Shown: positions 44,201 through 55,600, counted from the stretch's first letter. The stretch: 64,000 nt of DNA from Closterium sp. Naga37s-1 (GCA_947471745.1 CANJKZ010000774.1:1612001-1676000); one strand, 5' to 3'. The notes: generated from the sequence alone by a model not told the origin. A program made the numbers and translations.

Positions 44201-46952
44201 CCTGAGAAGGGAGGACACGGCGCGAGGTGGGGTGGTAAAACTGCCAGCCAGGCGCATCAGGGACAAAGCCAAGGAAGACGCAGGGAATAGCGCGAGCGGA
44301 GAGCTTGTCCGCGGACGTATCGCGAACAAAGGCACTAGAACCCCAGACCCGGAACACCGACGCATCGCCAACCTTCCCTGTCCAACGCAGTGTGGGCGAG
44401 GTCTCCGGCAAGGAGACACAGGGCCAAAGGTTGAGCTGATGCGCAGCATACCGGACCGCAAACGGCCACAGAAAATGGGGAGCAGCTGCATGAATCATGG
44501 AGGTACGAGCGACCTCCATGACTAAGCCAATGCGGCGCTCAGCAATCCCATTTTGCTAAGGGGAGTCTGGAAGCGTGAACGACTGGGTGATGCCCTCCCC
44601 ACGACAAAAGTCCCGCAAGAGGTCGGAGGAGAACTCACCACCTCTGTCAGAGTGCAGACGCAGGACAGGAAGGTCCTGGCCGAAACGCTCACGCAGCTGG
44701 AGACGGACTGTGCGGATCCAAGGGATCAAGACAGCAGAGACTTCACCCTTGCTGTGCAAGGGGAAGACTGTGGTGTATCGCGTGTAGTCGTCAACTACCA
44801 GCAGAAAGTAGCGCTCGCGGCCCTATCCACTGACGCGGGCTGGGCCCCACATGTCCATGTGGAGGGTCTGCAGGGGAGCAGTCGTCGGGGGAAACGAGGA
44901 GGAGTGAGGAGTGGCGCGCTGCCGTCCCTCGACGCAAGGAAGACAGGGCGGGGCAGGCGAGGGCGGCAGGGGAGGCAGAGACCTGGGGAGACCAGAGACA
45001 AGGAGACGGGAGTGCATGCCACGAAGGCGTGGCAGGGAGGGGTGACCCAGGCGGTGGTGCCAAAGAAGTGTCTGGTGCGACAGGAGGCGACACGAGCAAG
45101 AGGCGGCTACCTGACCTGACGCAGACACCTGAGCAGACGCAGCGACCTGAGGAGGCTCGGTAGCCAGTGTGTACAGACTCGACCCTGGCCGACGAGTGAA
45201 CGTAGCCAGGTGACGCCCCGTCCACGTGCACGTGCAGATCGACACACGCTGACCCCCAGGAGTGGTGGTAGTGACCATCGCAGCCTGAAGGGCAGCAGTA
45301 CTCACCAAGTTCGTAGAGAACGAGGGGAGGTGAAGACCTGACAGTGAGCCGGACGGAACCGCCGGACACGGGAGGACAGTGGAGGAACTGGCAACGACCG
45401 GGCCCCCAGAGGGGTCAGCCAGTCTGACCGGAACAGGTGCAGGAAGAGGAGTGAGAGTGGTGCTGTCACGAAAGAAACAGCGCGAGGCGCCGGAGTCTAA
45501 CGTGAAGGTGTGCAGGGCCTCAGCAGACGCAGTACCAGGGGGAGTACCAGACGCACAAGCACCTAGAGCAGCAGCGGCTATACCTGAGTCAGGCGGCACA
45601 CACCAGTAACAGTCACCCTCAGCACTAAAAGACAAAGCATACATGGCAGAGATAATAACATCAAAGTCTAGGTCAAAGATGGCAACTCCCGACCTAAGCA
45701 ACTCCGCCCAGCGAGGGCGCTCGACGTCATCACCAAACTCAGTGCGCCAGGCGTCGTCAAGGCGGGCAAAGCAGCGGCGCTCAGTGTGAAACCGCCCGCA
45801 TGTCTTGCCTGCACGGGCACCCGTGCGAATGACATACGGGCAGGTCTCACTACCCTCGCCCGCCCCACGCTGAACCAACCACTCACGGAGCTGCTGAGGC
45901 GTCTGAGTCTCGCTCCGACGTTGCTGCTGCTGGCCCCGACCGCCACCAGAGCCTCCACGCTGAGGTCCAGACCAACCACCACTGGTCCCACCGCCTCCAC
46001 TGCCGCCATCCCCTCCACTGCCTCCACCGCCGCCACCAGAGCCTCCACCTCCGCCACCGGTCCCACTGCCGCCACCACCTCCACCGCCTCCACCTCCTCT
46101 ACCGCTGCCCCCACTGCCACGCCCACTGCCACCTCCACCACCACCGCTGCCTCCTCCACTACCCCGGCCACCCTTGCCCTTGCTGTTGCGGCGCTTCGTA
46201 CTAGTCGAAGCAGCACCGACGTCCTCAGGAACAGAGACGTCTGCCGCAGCAGCAGAGGCGAAGGAGGAGGAAAGGGGGGAGGGGGAGCACCCCTCAAAGA
46301 AGGGTGAGCGCGGGGTGCCACGAGCAGCACCTACAGCAACTGCACTAGTCTCAGCTGCGAGGAGATGCTGCTCGAGGAGGTCAACAGCGAGGGAAGTGGG
46401 GTCGAGGGTGAGGAAGTGGTCCCTGACAGAGCGAAGGGAGTCAGGGAGGCGAGTGACTATGAAGTAGAGGGTGATGAACATGGGGGGCTGGTTCGTGGGA
46501 AGGAACTCAGCAGGAACGGTAGCGCGGTAGCGAGCGTCGCTAGTGCGCAGGTGGGTAACCAGGTCCGCTACTGTGGCAAAAGCCGACAGCTCAGGGAACA
46601 GGTAGGGCAGTAGCAGTCTGCCAAGAGCAGGAGTGGCAGGGGAGGAGTAGCGAGCAACGACAGCGTCGTACAAGGCCTGTGTTGTCCTGTGCTCGCCAAA
46701 GTGAGCACATTCTGTTGCGGGCAGGTGGTTGCGAATGGCCAAGCGGGCAGTAGCGTCACGAGACAGCCACTGGGAACGAGTCGAAACGTCGGCTGTGGCG
46801 GGAGGGGCTGGAGCGGCACCGGACACGTGGTCAAACAGTGAGACACTGTCCCGACTGTCGCTCAGTAGGTACAGTTGCAGATCGTCGTGCCACGTGTCAA
46901 AAGCTACAGGTCTACCCTCCGGGTCGAACGGGAGAACTCGAAGCGACGCCAT
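41250..46952 (-). pseudogene. Element H Gag-Pol region (fossil)
   Basis: Gag starts MASLRVLPFDPEGRP at 46952, with a Gly-rich tail (about 46190-45940) and the C-X13-C-X3-H-X4-C motif (near 45840-45770). Protease LDSGASRCFFRD is near 45505, and integrase lies at about 44900-44270. A repetitive Glu/Gly/Ala-rich linker (about 43990-43500) is followed by RT (ARYVARGFSQRQGVDYF near 42620; VYADDLVFA near 42230) and RNase H, ending near 41250. In-frame codons upstream of the Gag ATG lie in leader repeats and are not taken as coding. It has about two or three breaks. Confidence 0.88.
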
Positions 46953-48513
46953 TGGGGCCGAGGAGCCTGGGGGCCGCGGGGCCAAACAAGAGGCCGGGGG
47001 TCTAGGGGAGCCGAGAGGCCTAGGGGGGGGCCGAGGGGCCAAACAAGAGGCCAGGGGGCCGGGCGCCGGGCTCGGAGGTGGAGCCGAGGGGCCTAGGGGC
47101 CGCGGGGCCAAACAAGGGGCCGGGGGGGGGCCTAGGGGGGCCGAGGGGCCTAGGGGGCCGAGGGGCCAAACAAGGGGCCGGGGGGCCAGGCGCCGGTCTC
47201 TGAGGTGGGGCCGAGTGGCCTAGGGGCCGCGGGGCCAAACAAGGGGGGGGGGCCGGGCGCCAGTCTCTGAGGTGGGGCCGAGGGGCCTAGGGGCCGCGGG
47301 GCCAAACAAGGGGCCGAGGGGCCTAGGGGGGGCCGAGGGGCCTAGGGGGCCGAGGGGCCAAACAAGGGGCCGAGGGGCCTAGGGGGCCGAGGGGCCAAAC
47401 AAGGGGCCGGGGGGGCGGGCGCCAGTCTCTGAGGTGGGGCCGAAGGGCCTAGGGGCCGCGGGGCCAAACAAGGGGCCGAGGGGCCTAGGGGGGGGGCCGA
47501 GGGGCCTAGGGGGCCGAGGGGCCAAACAAGGGGCCGAGGGGCCTAGGTGGCCGAGGGGCCTAGGGGGCCGGGGAGCCGGGCGCCAGTCTCTGAGGTGGGG
47601 CCGAGGGGCCTAGGGGCCGCGGGGCCAAACAAGGGGCCGAGGGGCCTAGGGGGGGCCGAGGGGCCTAGGGGGCCGAGGGGCCAAACAGGTACAGGGCCGG
47701 GCGCTGGGCAGGTACAGGGCCTGGCGCTGGGCAGGTACGGGGCCGGGCGCTGGGTAGGTACGGGGCCGGGCGCTGGGCAGGTACGGGGCCGGGCGCTGGG
47801 CAAGTACGGGGCCGGGCGCTGGGCTAGGTACGGGGCCGGGCGCAGGCAAGAGACGAGGCCGGGCGCTGGGCGAAGGACGGGGCCAGGCACGGGCTAGGTA
47901 CGGGCCGGGCGACGGGCTAGGTACGGGCCGGGCGACGGGCTAGGTATGGGCCGGGCGCGGGCGACGAAGTCGACGGGGCCAGCGGGGCCAAGGCGACAGG
48001 CTAGGTACGGGCCGGGCGACGGGCTAGGTACGGGCCGGGCGCAGGCAGGAGACGGGGCCGGGCGCGGGCTAGGTACGGGCCGGGCGACGGGCTAGGTACG
48101 GGCCGGGCGACGGGCTAGGTACGGGCCGGGCGCGGGCGACGAAGTCGACGGGGCCAGCGGGGCCGAGGCGACGGGCTAGGTACGGGCTGGGCGACGGGCT
48201 AGGTACGGGCCGGCCGACGGGCTAGGTACGGGCCGGGCGTCGGGCTAGGTACGGGCTGGGCACGGGCAGGAGACGGGGCCGGGCGCGGGCTAGGTACGGG
48301 CCGGGCGACGGGCTAGGTATGGGGCCAGGCGCTGGCGAGGTACGGGCCGGGCGACGGGCTAGGTACGGGCCGGGCGTCGGGCTAAGTACGGGCCGGGCGC
48401 GGGCAGGAGACGGGGCCGGGCGCGGGCTAGGTACAGGCCAGGCGACGGGCTAGGTACGGGCCGGGCGACGGGCTAGGTACGGGCCGGGCGCGGGCGACGA
48501 AGTCGACGAGGCC
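46953..48513 (-). repeat. Element H C-rich tandem-repeat leader, left part
   Basis: The Gag-proximal half has plus-strand GGGGCCGAGGGGCCTAGGGG and GCCAAACAAGGGGCC units. The distal half has GGGCTAGGTACGGGCCGGGCG units. These are the reverse complements of the unit types in the leader of E, so the sense strands agree. The leader is interrupted by G and resumes at 55775. Confidence 0.85.
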
Positions 48514-48518
48514 AGCGG

Positions 48519-48637
48519 TGTGAAAGGAACAACAGGAATGAATGAACTAGAAAAGTGTGAGATACAAATATGAAAGCTGTACCCCTTAGTGTCTACCCCA
48601 CTACAGCCTACATAGGCTAAGGCATATATATCTGACA
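48519..48637 (-). repeat. Element G 3' LTR (left)
   Basis: The LTR is 119 bp, TGTGAAAGGAAC to ATATATCTGACA on the plus strand, and identical by eye to 55651-55769. Confidence 0.95.
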
Positions 48638-48800
48638 CACCCCCATAGGCAAAGTGGGGGAGAACTAGGGGTCACAAGACCAGTCAAGCAAAGCAAAGCA
48701 AAGCAAGCTCAGGGTGGATCACAACGTCACCACACAGTCTGAGCACAGGTTCAAAGGCCACAAGGCCAGTTCACATGCAAGTTCATATATAAAGGTAAAC
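48638..48800 (-). promoter_or_regulatory. Element G four-hairpin 3' module
   Basis: The inverted repeats are at 48640-48660 (C-run/G-run), 48670-48681 (GGTC/GACC), 48713-48731 (GGTG/CACC) and 48756-48767 (GGCC/GGCC). ATATATAAAGG follows near 48786. The layout is the same as in C, H and L. Confidence 0.65.
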
Positions 48801-48840
48801 AAGCAAGTACAGGTATATATAGATCACAGAACAAGGAAAG

Positions 48841-51800
48841 TCAAGAGGTAAGCAAGTGAGGCCAAGTAGGCACAAGACCTAGCATAGTACAGAAGCGCTG
48901 ATGATCACAAGGCTGAAGTGCCTTGGTAAAGATATCAGCAGTGTTGGCCTGAGAGGCCACGTAAGCAAGGCGCAGCTGGCCACGCTGCTGTAGCTCACGA
49001 GCAAGGAAGTAGCGAAGAGCAATGTGCTTCGTTCTGTGCTCCAGTCTGTGCTCCCGACACAAGGCCAGCATGGCCTTGTTGTCTACGTACAGAACTGGAG
49101 GAGAACGAGGCGGCTCTCCAAGGTCAGTCAGCAAGTAGGTGAGCCAGCGTAACTCCTGTGCAGCCATGGCCCCTGCGTAGATCTCAGCCTCACAGCTGGA
49201 GCTGAGAACAGAAGACGAGCGCGTAGACCGCCACGAAACAGAGCCGGAACCAAGGCTGAAGGTGTAACCCTGTGACGACCGCTGCGTAGCCAGGTCGTCC
49301 ACCCAAGACGCGTCTGCGTGACCAGTGAGGACCACTGGACTCCGCCCTCCAAGCACTAGCCCCAAGCCCGAAGTACTGCACAAGTAGCGCAACACCCTCT
49401 TCGCTGCAGCCATGTGCTCTGGTCGGTGTCTCCCAGGAGCAACATAGCGCGCCAGAATGCTCAGAGGGTATGCTAGGTCAGGTCGAGTGCAGGTCATCAG
49501 GTACATGAGGCAGCCAACAAGCTCTGGGTACGGGCCACTCGGCTCTACGGACTCATCCGAGGGCAGAGCTGAGAGCGAGTGGCTAGTAGACAGAGGAGTG
49601 GCCTGAGGCGAGGAGTACGTGAAGTCGAAGCGCTGAAGGACCTGCTGCACCATGTGTGACTGAGTCAGGGTGATGGTGCGCCGTGCTCTGTCCCGGGTGA
49701 TCTGCAAGCCAAGATAGCTGTGCAGTTCACCCAGGTCTGTGCACGTGTGTCTCTTCTGCAGCTCGGACTTCACGTGGGCGAGTCCAGCAGTGTCAGCTGT
49801 AGCAAACACCAAGTCGTCGACGTACACGAGGATGTAGAACGGCGGCAGTAAGGTGTCGGTGCGAAGAAACAGCGACGGGTCAGCAGTGGAAGGAGCAAAC
49901 CCAAGAGCCGCAAGCATTGTCCTCAGTGTGTCGTGCCACTCACGTGGCGCCTGGCGGAGACCGTAGACTGGCCGCCGGAGGCTCCACTGGGTACCTGCAG
50001 GAAACGACCCAGTGAAGCCAGGTGGGCGGCGCAGCCAGATCTCCTCGTGCAGGCTGCCCTGTAGGAAAGCAGTGCTGAATTCAAGGGAGTGAAGCTCGTA
50101 GTCACGCTGAGCAGCAACGTGCAGCAGAACCCGAAGAGTGGTCATCTTCGGGGTCGGGGAGAAGGTCTGAAAGTAGTCAACTCCCTGCCACTGACTGAAG
50201 CCTCGAGCCACGTAACGCGCCTTGAAGACAGGCGGAGAACCCGGCGGCCGCTTCACCCTGAAGATCCACATGCCACTGACGATGTTCGCCCCAGGTGGGG
50301 GAACCTCGTCGACGTAGGTGCCTGTGGACTTCCAGGAAGCCATCTCTGCGTCCATGGCTGCCTGCCACTGAGAGGAGTAAGGACCCTCTATCGCCTCTGC
50401 GTAAGAGCGCGGGGTCGGGATGTCTGGTGCATCCGGGTCTCCCTCAGGGGCAAGCAGCGTGGACACGAGATGAGGTAAAGCAGCAGCAAAACACTGGAAC
50501 TCCTCCTGTCGGTCCTCAAGGACGTCCGTGCTAAGAGCACACTCACCCCCGACGGACGGAGGACAGACAGACGCAAACGCTGACTCAGCAACAAGACTAG
50601 CGGCGTAGTCTAGACGACAGTGAGCAGCGAAGTCGACAAGCTCGGTAACTAAGGCAGACGCAGCAGTGGACTCAAAGGAAGGGTCAGTGACAACAGTGGC
50701 TAGGAAACGCGTGACAGCAGGACTGGCAGCACGAAGGGAGTCAGACGCCGGGTCAGCAAGAGCAGGAAGAGAGGACTCTGGAGGAGACGGCAAAGGGACA
50801 CGCTGTGGCGCAGTGGAAGGACGCAGTGCCATCTGATGCGTGCCCGGGACTGCAGGAGGACGCGGACGTGGAACACGACGACTAGTGCGAGCAGTACGAA
50901 CAGGTGACGCAGGACGCGACTCAGGCTCACGACGCTCAGCAAGACCTCCAGTAGGACCAGCGTAGGGAGAAGGAGCAGGCAGAGGGGAGACCAGCTGTAA
51001 CTGTGACTCGGACTGGACAGGCGGAGGACACTCTAAGGAAGGAGCAGGACTAGGAGAAGGCGGAAGACCAAGAACCTGCTCAAGGAGCGGAACGAAGTAC
51101 GGCCGCGGCCGCGCAGCACCTCCAGAACCAGCAGGGACAACACCAGTACCCCCAGCGTCAGCTCCAACTCCAGCAGCACCACCAGTTCCAGTACCTCCAG
51201 CAGCTCCAGCTCCAGCAGGACCACCAGCAGACACGGCCGCTCCGGCTCCAGTACCTCCAGTAGCACCCACTCCAGCAGCACCACCAGCTCCAGCTCCACC
51301 AGTAGCTCCAGCACCAGGAGCACCACCAGGCCCAGCAGCTCCAGTACCTCCAGTACGAGCACCTCCGGGACCCGTGGCTCCAGCACCCCCAGCAGAAGCA
51401 GAACCTCCAGTACCGGCTCCAGCAGCACCTCCAGCTCCAGAACCTCCAGCAGCAGCAGAACCTCCAGCACCGGCAGCACCTCCAGCTCCAGCAGCACGGC
51501 TCCAGTGGCGAGCAAACCACTCGCGCAGCTCCTGTGGAGAGGGAAGCTCCCGCCGGGACAAAGCACCCGAAGGACCGCCAGGTCCAGCACCGACAGGCTC
51601 CACACCCCCACTCCCAGCAGCCCCAGGCTCAGCACCCCCAGAAGCAGCACCCCCAGGCCCCGCACGCTCAGGCTCAGCACCCCCAGACCCAGCACCCCCA
51701 GGCTCCGCACGCTCAGGCTCAGCACCCCCAGACCCAGCACCCCCAGGCTCCACACTCTCAGGCTCAGCACCCCCAGACGCACCAAAGTCAGCAGCTACCT

Positions 51801-54552
51801 CGACAGGCTCGACTGCATCTACCTGGGACACACCTGAGGGGGCAGGACCCTGAGGGGGGAGGGGGTCTACCGGGGGGGGACCGGGAGCAAGGAAGAGCGG
51901 TGGGGGGGGGAGGGGGGCAGTGCGGTAGGGGAAGAGACGGTAGTACGGAACCGACTCGTCAAACGTGACGTCCTGGGAGGACAGAACACGACGCGAGGTG
52001 GGGTGGTAAAACTGCCAACCAGGCGCGTCAGGGGGAGCAGCTGCATGGATCATGGACGTACGAGCGACATCCATGACCATGCCAATGCGGCGCTCAGCAA
52101 TCCCATTTTGCTGTGGAGAGGCCGGAAGCGTGAACGTCTGGCGGATGCCCTCCGCACGACAGAAGGCTCGCAGAAGGTCGGAGGAAAACTCTCCGCCTCT
52201 GTCGGAGTGCAGACGCAGAACAGGAAAGTCCGAGCCGAAACGCTCTCTGAGCTGGAGACGAGCAACGCGGATCCAGTCGATCAACACCTCAGTGACCTCA
52301 CCCTTGCTGCGCAAGGGGAAGACAGTGGTGTAACGCGAGTAGTCGTCAACCACCAGCAGGAAGTAACGCTCGTGACCTTGTCCACGGACGCGGGCTGGGC
52401 CCCACACGTCCATGTGAAGAGTCTGCAGTGGAGCCTCTGTCGGGGGAAACTCGGAGGAGTGAGGAGCGGCGCGCTGCCGCCCCTCGACGCAGGGAACGCA
52501 GGTAGGGGCAGGCCCCGGGGGAAGGGGAGGGAGGGACCGGGGGAGACCAGAGACAAGGACACGGGAGGCCATGCCTCGGAGACGAGGCAAGGAGGGGTGA
52601 CCAACGCGGTGGTGCCAGAGGAGGGTCTGGTGGGACAGGAGGTGACACGAGCAGGGGGCAGACTCAGGACCTGACCGAGACGCTGCAGCAAACACCTGAC
52701 TCGACGCAGCTACCTGACCAGACGCAGCAACCGGAGGAGACTCTGTGGTCAGTGTGTACAGGCTCGACCCCGGTCGACGGGTAAACGAGGCCAAGTGGCG
52801 GCCCGTCTGAGCACACGTGCAGTGGGTCACTCGCTGACCTGCAGGAGTGAACTGGTCAACTCCGGCATCCTGAAGGTCAGCACCACTCACCAAGTTCGTG
52901 GAGAACGAGGGGAGGTAGAGACCAGACAGGGAGCCTGACGGGGCCGCCGGACACGGGAGGACAGTGGAGTAGCGAGCAAGGACAGGACCCCCAGAGGGGT
53001 CTACCAGGGAGACCGCAACCGGCCGACTGAGCGGCGTAAGGGTGGTGCGGTCTCGAAAGAAGGAGCGGGAAGCACCCGAGTCGAGGGTGAAGGTGTGAAA
53101 GACCTGAGCCGACTCGGTACCTGAGAGAGCAGACTCACCAGCACCTAGAGCAGCAGACTCACGAGTACCTGGAGCAGCAGACTCACTAGCACCTAGAGCA
53201 GCAGCCTCAATACCAGGGTCAGGCGGAACACACACGTAACAGTCACCCTCAGCACTAATAGCATACATGGCAGCAAGAATAGCATCAAAGTCAAGATCAA
53301 AGATAGCTACCCCCGACCTGAGCAGATCTCCCCAACGAGGGATCTCAGTGGCGTCCGGGAACTGGGCACGCCAGGCGTCCGTCAGGCGACCGAAGCAGCG
53401 CTGGGTGGCGTGCAGGCCGCCACACTGCTCTCCAGTGCGGTCACCGGTGCGCAGGACGTAAGTACATGGACCAGCACCCCCAGACCCCTGGCGCCCCGCG
53501 TACCACTCACAAAGCTGCTGGGGCGAAGGGGTCTCACGAGAGCACTGCTGCTGCTGGAGTCCCCGCTGCACAGCTCCGCCTCTACCAGCTCCACCTCCGC
53601 CGCCGCCGCCTCCGCCTCCTCCACCCCTCCCGCCACCGCCACCGCCGCCTCCACCTCCACCGCCGCCACCGAAGCCCCCACCTCTACCACCACCCCCACC
53701 CCCACCCCCTCCTCCGCCTCCACCGCCACTACCGCCGCCCCCACCACCTCCTCCAGCTCCCTTGCACCGCTTGCCCTTGCTGAAGCGGCGCCTCTCACTA
53801 GGAGCAGACGCAGCGCTGACCGACTCGGTGCCAACAAGGTCGACAGCAGCAGCAGAGGCAACAGAGGGCAAAAGAGGAACGGGGGAGCACCCCTCAAAGA
53901 AAGGGGTACGGGGGTCACCACGAGAGGCGCCTACAGCGGTGATACTAGTCTCTGCTGCAAGGAGGCGCTCCTCGAGGAGGTCGACAGTGAGGGTGGTAGG
54001 GCAAAGAGAGAGGAAGTGGTCCCTGACCGAGCGGAGAGTGTCAGGGAGTCGAGTGACTAGGTAGTAGAGGGTGATGTACATGGGGGGGGGGTTCTGGGCG
54101 CAGAACTCAGCAGGAAGCGCAGCGCGGTAGCGAGTGTCACTAGTGCGGAGGTGCGTAATGAGGTCAGTGACTGTGGCAAAAGCAGCGAGGTCAGGGAACA
54201 GGTACGGTAGCATGAGGCGACTAAGCGCAGCAGTGGCAGGGGAGGAGTAGCGTGCAACTACTGCGTCGTACAGAGTCTTAGCACTCTTGTACTGACTAAA
54301 GTGCGCGCGCTCAGTAGACGGTAGGTGACTACGCACAGCAAGGCGGGCAGCAGCATCACGCGTGAGCCAATGCGAGCGAACGGTACTGTCAGCATCAGCA
54401 GCAGGGGCAGTAGAGGCACCCGACGTAAGATCAAACAGGGAGAGACCATCCTTGCTATCGCACTGAAGGAAAAGCTGCAAATCATCTAGCCAGACATCAA
54501 AGTCAACCGCTCGACCCTCAGCATCAAAGGTGAGAAGACTAGGACTAGCCAT
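48841..54552 (-). CDS. Element G Gag-Pol polyprotein
   Basis: This is one 1903-codon frame starting MASPSLLTFDAEGRAV. The Gag core is about residues 1-230, followed by a Gly-rich tail (about 260-330). A C-X13-C-X3-H-X4-C motif (near 350-380) replaces a normal knuckle. Protease DSGA is at 491-494. WHHRVGHPSL and the CVPC pair are followed by integrase acidic residues D715, D784 and E820 (DD35E spacing). A long Glu/Pro/Gly/Ala repeat linker (about 930-1150) precedes RT with YVDD at 1577-1580. RNase H then follows (HADASWVDD, SCEAEIYAG, YVDNKAML) to ADIFTKAL near the C-terminus. Copia order is clear. Activity is not claimed. Confidence 0.93.
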   Translation of the reverse strand: MASPSLLTFDAEGRAVDFDVWLDDLQLFLQCDSKDGLSLFDLTSGASTAPAADADSTVRSHWLTRDAAARLAVRSHLPSTERAHFSQYKSAKTLYDAVVARYSSPATAALSRLMLPYLFPDLAAFATVTDLITHLRTSDTRYRAALPAEFCAQNPPPMYITLYYLVTRLPDTLRSVRDHFLSLCPTTLTVDLLEERLLAAETSITAVGASRGDPRTPFFEGCSPVPLLPSVASAAAVDLVGTESVSAASAPSERRRFSKGKRCKGAGGGGGGGGSGGGGGGGGGGGGGGRGGGFGGGGGGGGGGGGGGRGGGGGGGGGGGGAGRGGAVQRGLQQQQCSRETPSPQQLCEWYAGRQGSGGAGPCTYVLRTGDRTGEQCGGLHATQRCFGRLTDAWRAQFPDATEIPRWGDLLRSGVAIFDLDFDAILAAMYAISAEGDCYVCVPPDPGIEAAALGASESAAPGTRESAALGAGESALSGTESAQVFHTFTLDSGASRSFFRDRTTLTPLSRPVAVSLVDPSGGPVLARYSTVLPCPAAPSGSLSGLYLPSFSTNLVSGADLQDAGVDQFTPAGQRVTHCTCAQTGRHLASFTRRPGSSLYTLTTESPPVAASGQVAASSQVFAAASRSGPESAPCSCHLLSHQTLLWHHRVGHPSLPRLRGMASRVLVSGLPRSLPPLPPGPAPTCVPCVEGRQRAAPHSSEFPPTEAPLQTLHMDVWGPARVRGQGHERYFLLVVDDYSRYTTVFPLRSKGEVTEVLIDWIRVARLQLRERFGSDFPVLRLHSDRGGEFSSDLLRAFCRAEGIRQTFTLPASPQQNGIAERRIGMVMDVARTSMIHAAAPPDAPGWQFYHPTSRRVLSSQDVTFDESVPYYRLFPYRTAPLPPPPLFLAPGPPPVDPLPPQGPAPSGVSQVDAVEPVEVAADFGASGGAEPESVEPGGAGSGGAEPERAEPGGAGSGGAEPERAGPGGAASGGAEPGAAGSGGVEPVGAGPGGPSGALSRRELPSPQELREWFARHWSRAAGAGGAAGAGGSAAAGGSGAGGAAGAGTGGSASAGGAGATGPGGARTGGTGAAGPGGAPGAGATGGAGAGGAAGVGATGGTGAGAAVSAGGPAGAGAAGGTGTGGAAGVGADAGGTGVVPAGSGGAARPRPYFVPLLEQVLGLPPSPSPAPSLECPPPVQSESQLQLVSPLPAPSPYAGPTGGLAERREPESRPASPVRTARTSRRVPRPRPPAVPGTHQMALRPSTAPQRVPLPSPPESSLPALADPASDSLRAASPAVTRFLATVVTDPSFESTAASALVTELVDFAAHCRLDYAASLVAESAFASVCPPSVGGECALSTDVLEDRQEEFQCFAAALPHLVSTLLAPEGDPDAPDIPTPRSYAEAIEGPYSSQWQAAMDAEMASWKSTGTYVDEVPPPGANIVSGMWIFRVKRPPGSPPVFKARYVARGFSQWQGVDYFQTFSPTPKMTTLRVLLHVAAQRDYELHSLEFSTAFLQGSLHEEIWLRRPPGFTGSFPAGTQWSLRRPVYGLRQAPREWHDTLRTMLAALGFAPSTADPSLFLRTDTLLPPFYILVYVDDLVFATADTAGLAHVKSELQKRHTCTDLGELHSYLGLQITRDRARRTITLTQSHMVQQVLQRFDFTYSSPQATPLSTSHSLSALPSDESVEPSGPYPELVGCLMYLMTCTRPDLAYPLSILARYVAPGRHRPEHMAAAKRVLRYLCSTSGLGLVLGGRSPVVLTGHADASWVDDLATQRSSQGYTFSLGSGSVSWRSTRSSSVLSSSCEAEIYAGAMAAQELRWLTYLLTDLGEPPRSPPVLYVDNKAMLALCREHRLEHRTKHIALRYFLARELQQRGQLRLAYVASQANTADIFTKALQPCDHQRFCTMLGLVPTWPHLLTS

Positions 54553-55590
54553 GCTAGGAGCAGCAGCAAACTAGCAGCAGCAGCAGTGCAACTGGGCGAG
54601 GCAGGACAGTGCGACTCGGCAGGGCAATTAGCAAGGCAGTGCGGCTCGGCCGCGCGGCTCGGCCCGGCTAGGCTCTTACCAGGGGCGGAACGATAGGTCT
54701 GGGACTGGGTCGGGGCCGTGACAGGGCCGGGACAGGGTCGGGGCCGAGCAGGGTCCTGGACGGGGCAGAAACGGGGCCGGGACAGGGTCAGGGCCGGGGC
54801 AGGTCCGGGACAGGGTCGGGGCCGAGCAGGGTCCGGGACAGGGCAGCAACGGGGCCGGGACAGGGTCGGGGCCGGGGCAGGTCCGGGACGGGGTCGGGGC
54901 CGGGGCAGGACCGGGACGGGGCCCTTTAGGGGCGGCGTAGGGGCCGCGTAGGGGCGGCGTAGGGGCGGCATGGGGGCCGCATCAGGGGCAGAGTAGGGGC
55001 CGCGTCAGGGGCGGCGTAGGGGCCGCGTCAGGGGCCGCGTCAGGGGCCGCGTAGGGGCCGTGTCAGGGGCCGCGTAGGGGCCGCGTAGGGGCCGCGTCAG
55101 GGGCCGTGTCAGGGGCCGCGTAGGGGCCGCGTAGGGGCCGCGTCAGGGGCCGCGTAGGGGCCGCGTCAGGGGCAGCGTAGGGGCCGCGTCAGGGACGGGG
55201 CTGGGTCGGGCCGCGGCAGGGGTGGCGTAGGGGCCGCGTAGGGGGCGCGTCAGGGGCCGCGTAGGGGCCGCGTCAGGGGCCGCGTAAGGGCCGCGTCAGG
55301 GGCCGCGTAGGGGGCGCGTAGGAGCCGCGTCAGGGGCCGCGTAGGGGCCGCGTCAGGGGTCGCGTAGGGGCCGCGTCAGGGGCCGCGTAGGGGCCGCGTC
55401 AGGGGCCGCGTAGGGGCCGCGTCAGGGACGGGTAGGGGGCGTGCTAGGGGCCGCGTAAGGGCCGCGTAGGGGCCGGGTAGGGGCGCGCTAGGGGCCGTGT
55501 AGGGGCCGCGTAGGGGCGCGCGAGGCGACAAAGGGGCCACGTAGGGGCCGCGAAAAAAAAAAAATTAGGGCAGGGCGTTGGGCAGCTAAA
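54553..55590 (-). repeat. Element G C-rich tandem-repeat leader
   Basis: On the plus strand, GGGGCCGCGTAGGGGCCGCGTCA units about 11 bp long, paired into about 22 bp, fill 54910-55540. GGGGCCGGGACAGGGTCG units lie nearer Gag (54715-54930). The sense strand is C-rich, as in E and H, but the unit is different. Two A-runs flank the PBS-proximal end. It is noncoding. Confidence 0.85.
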
Positions 55591-55600
55591 AAAAAATTAT

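Noticed and set aside
47543-47897. Overlapping Pro/Gly-rich open frames on both strands
   Set aside because: They lie in the leader repeats of element H, where composition alone keeps frames open.
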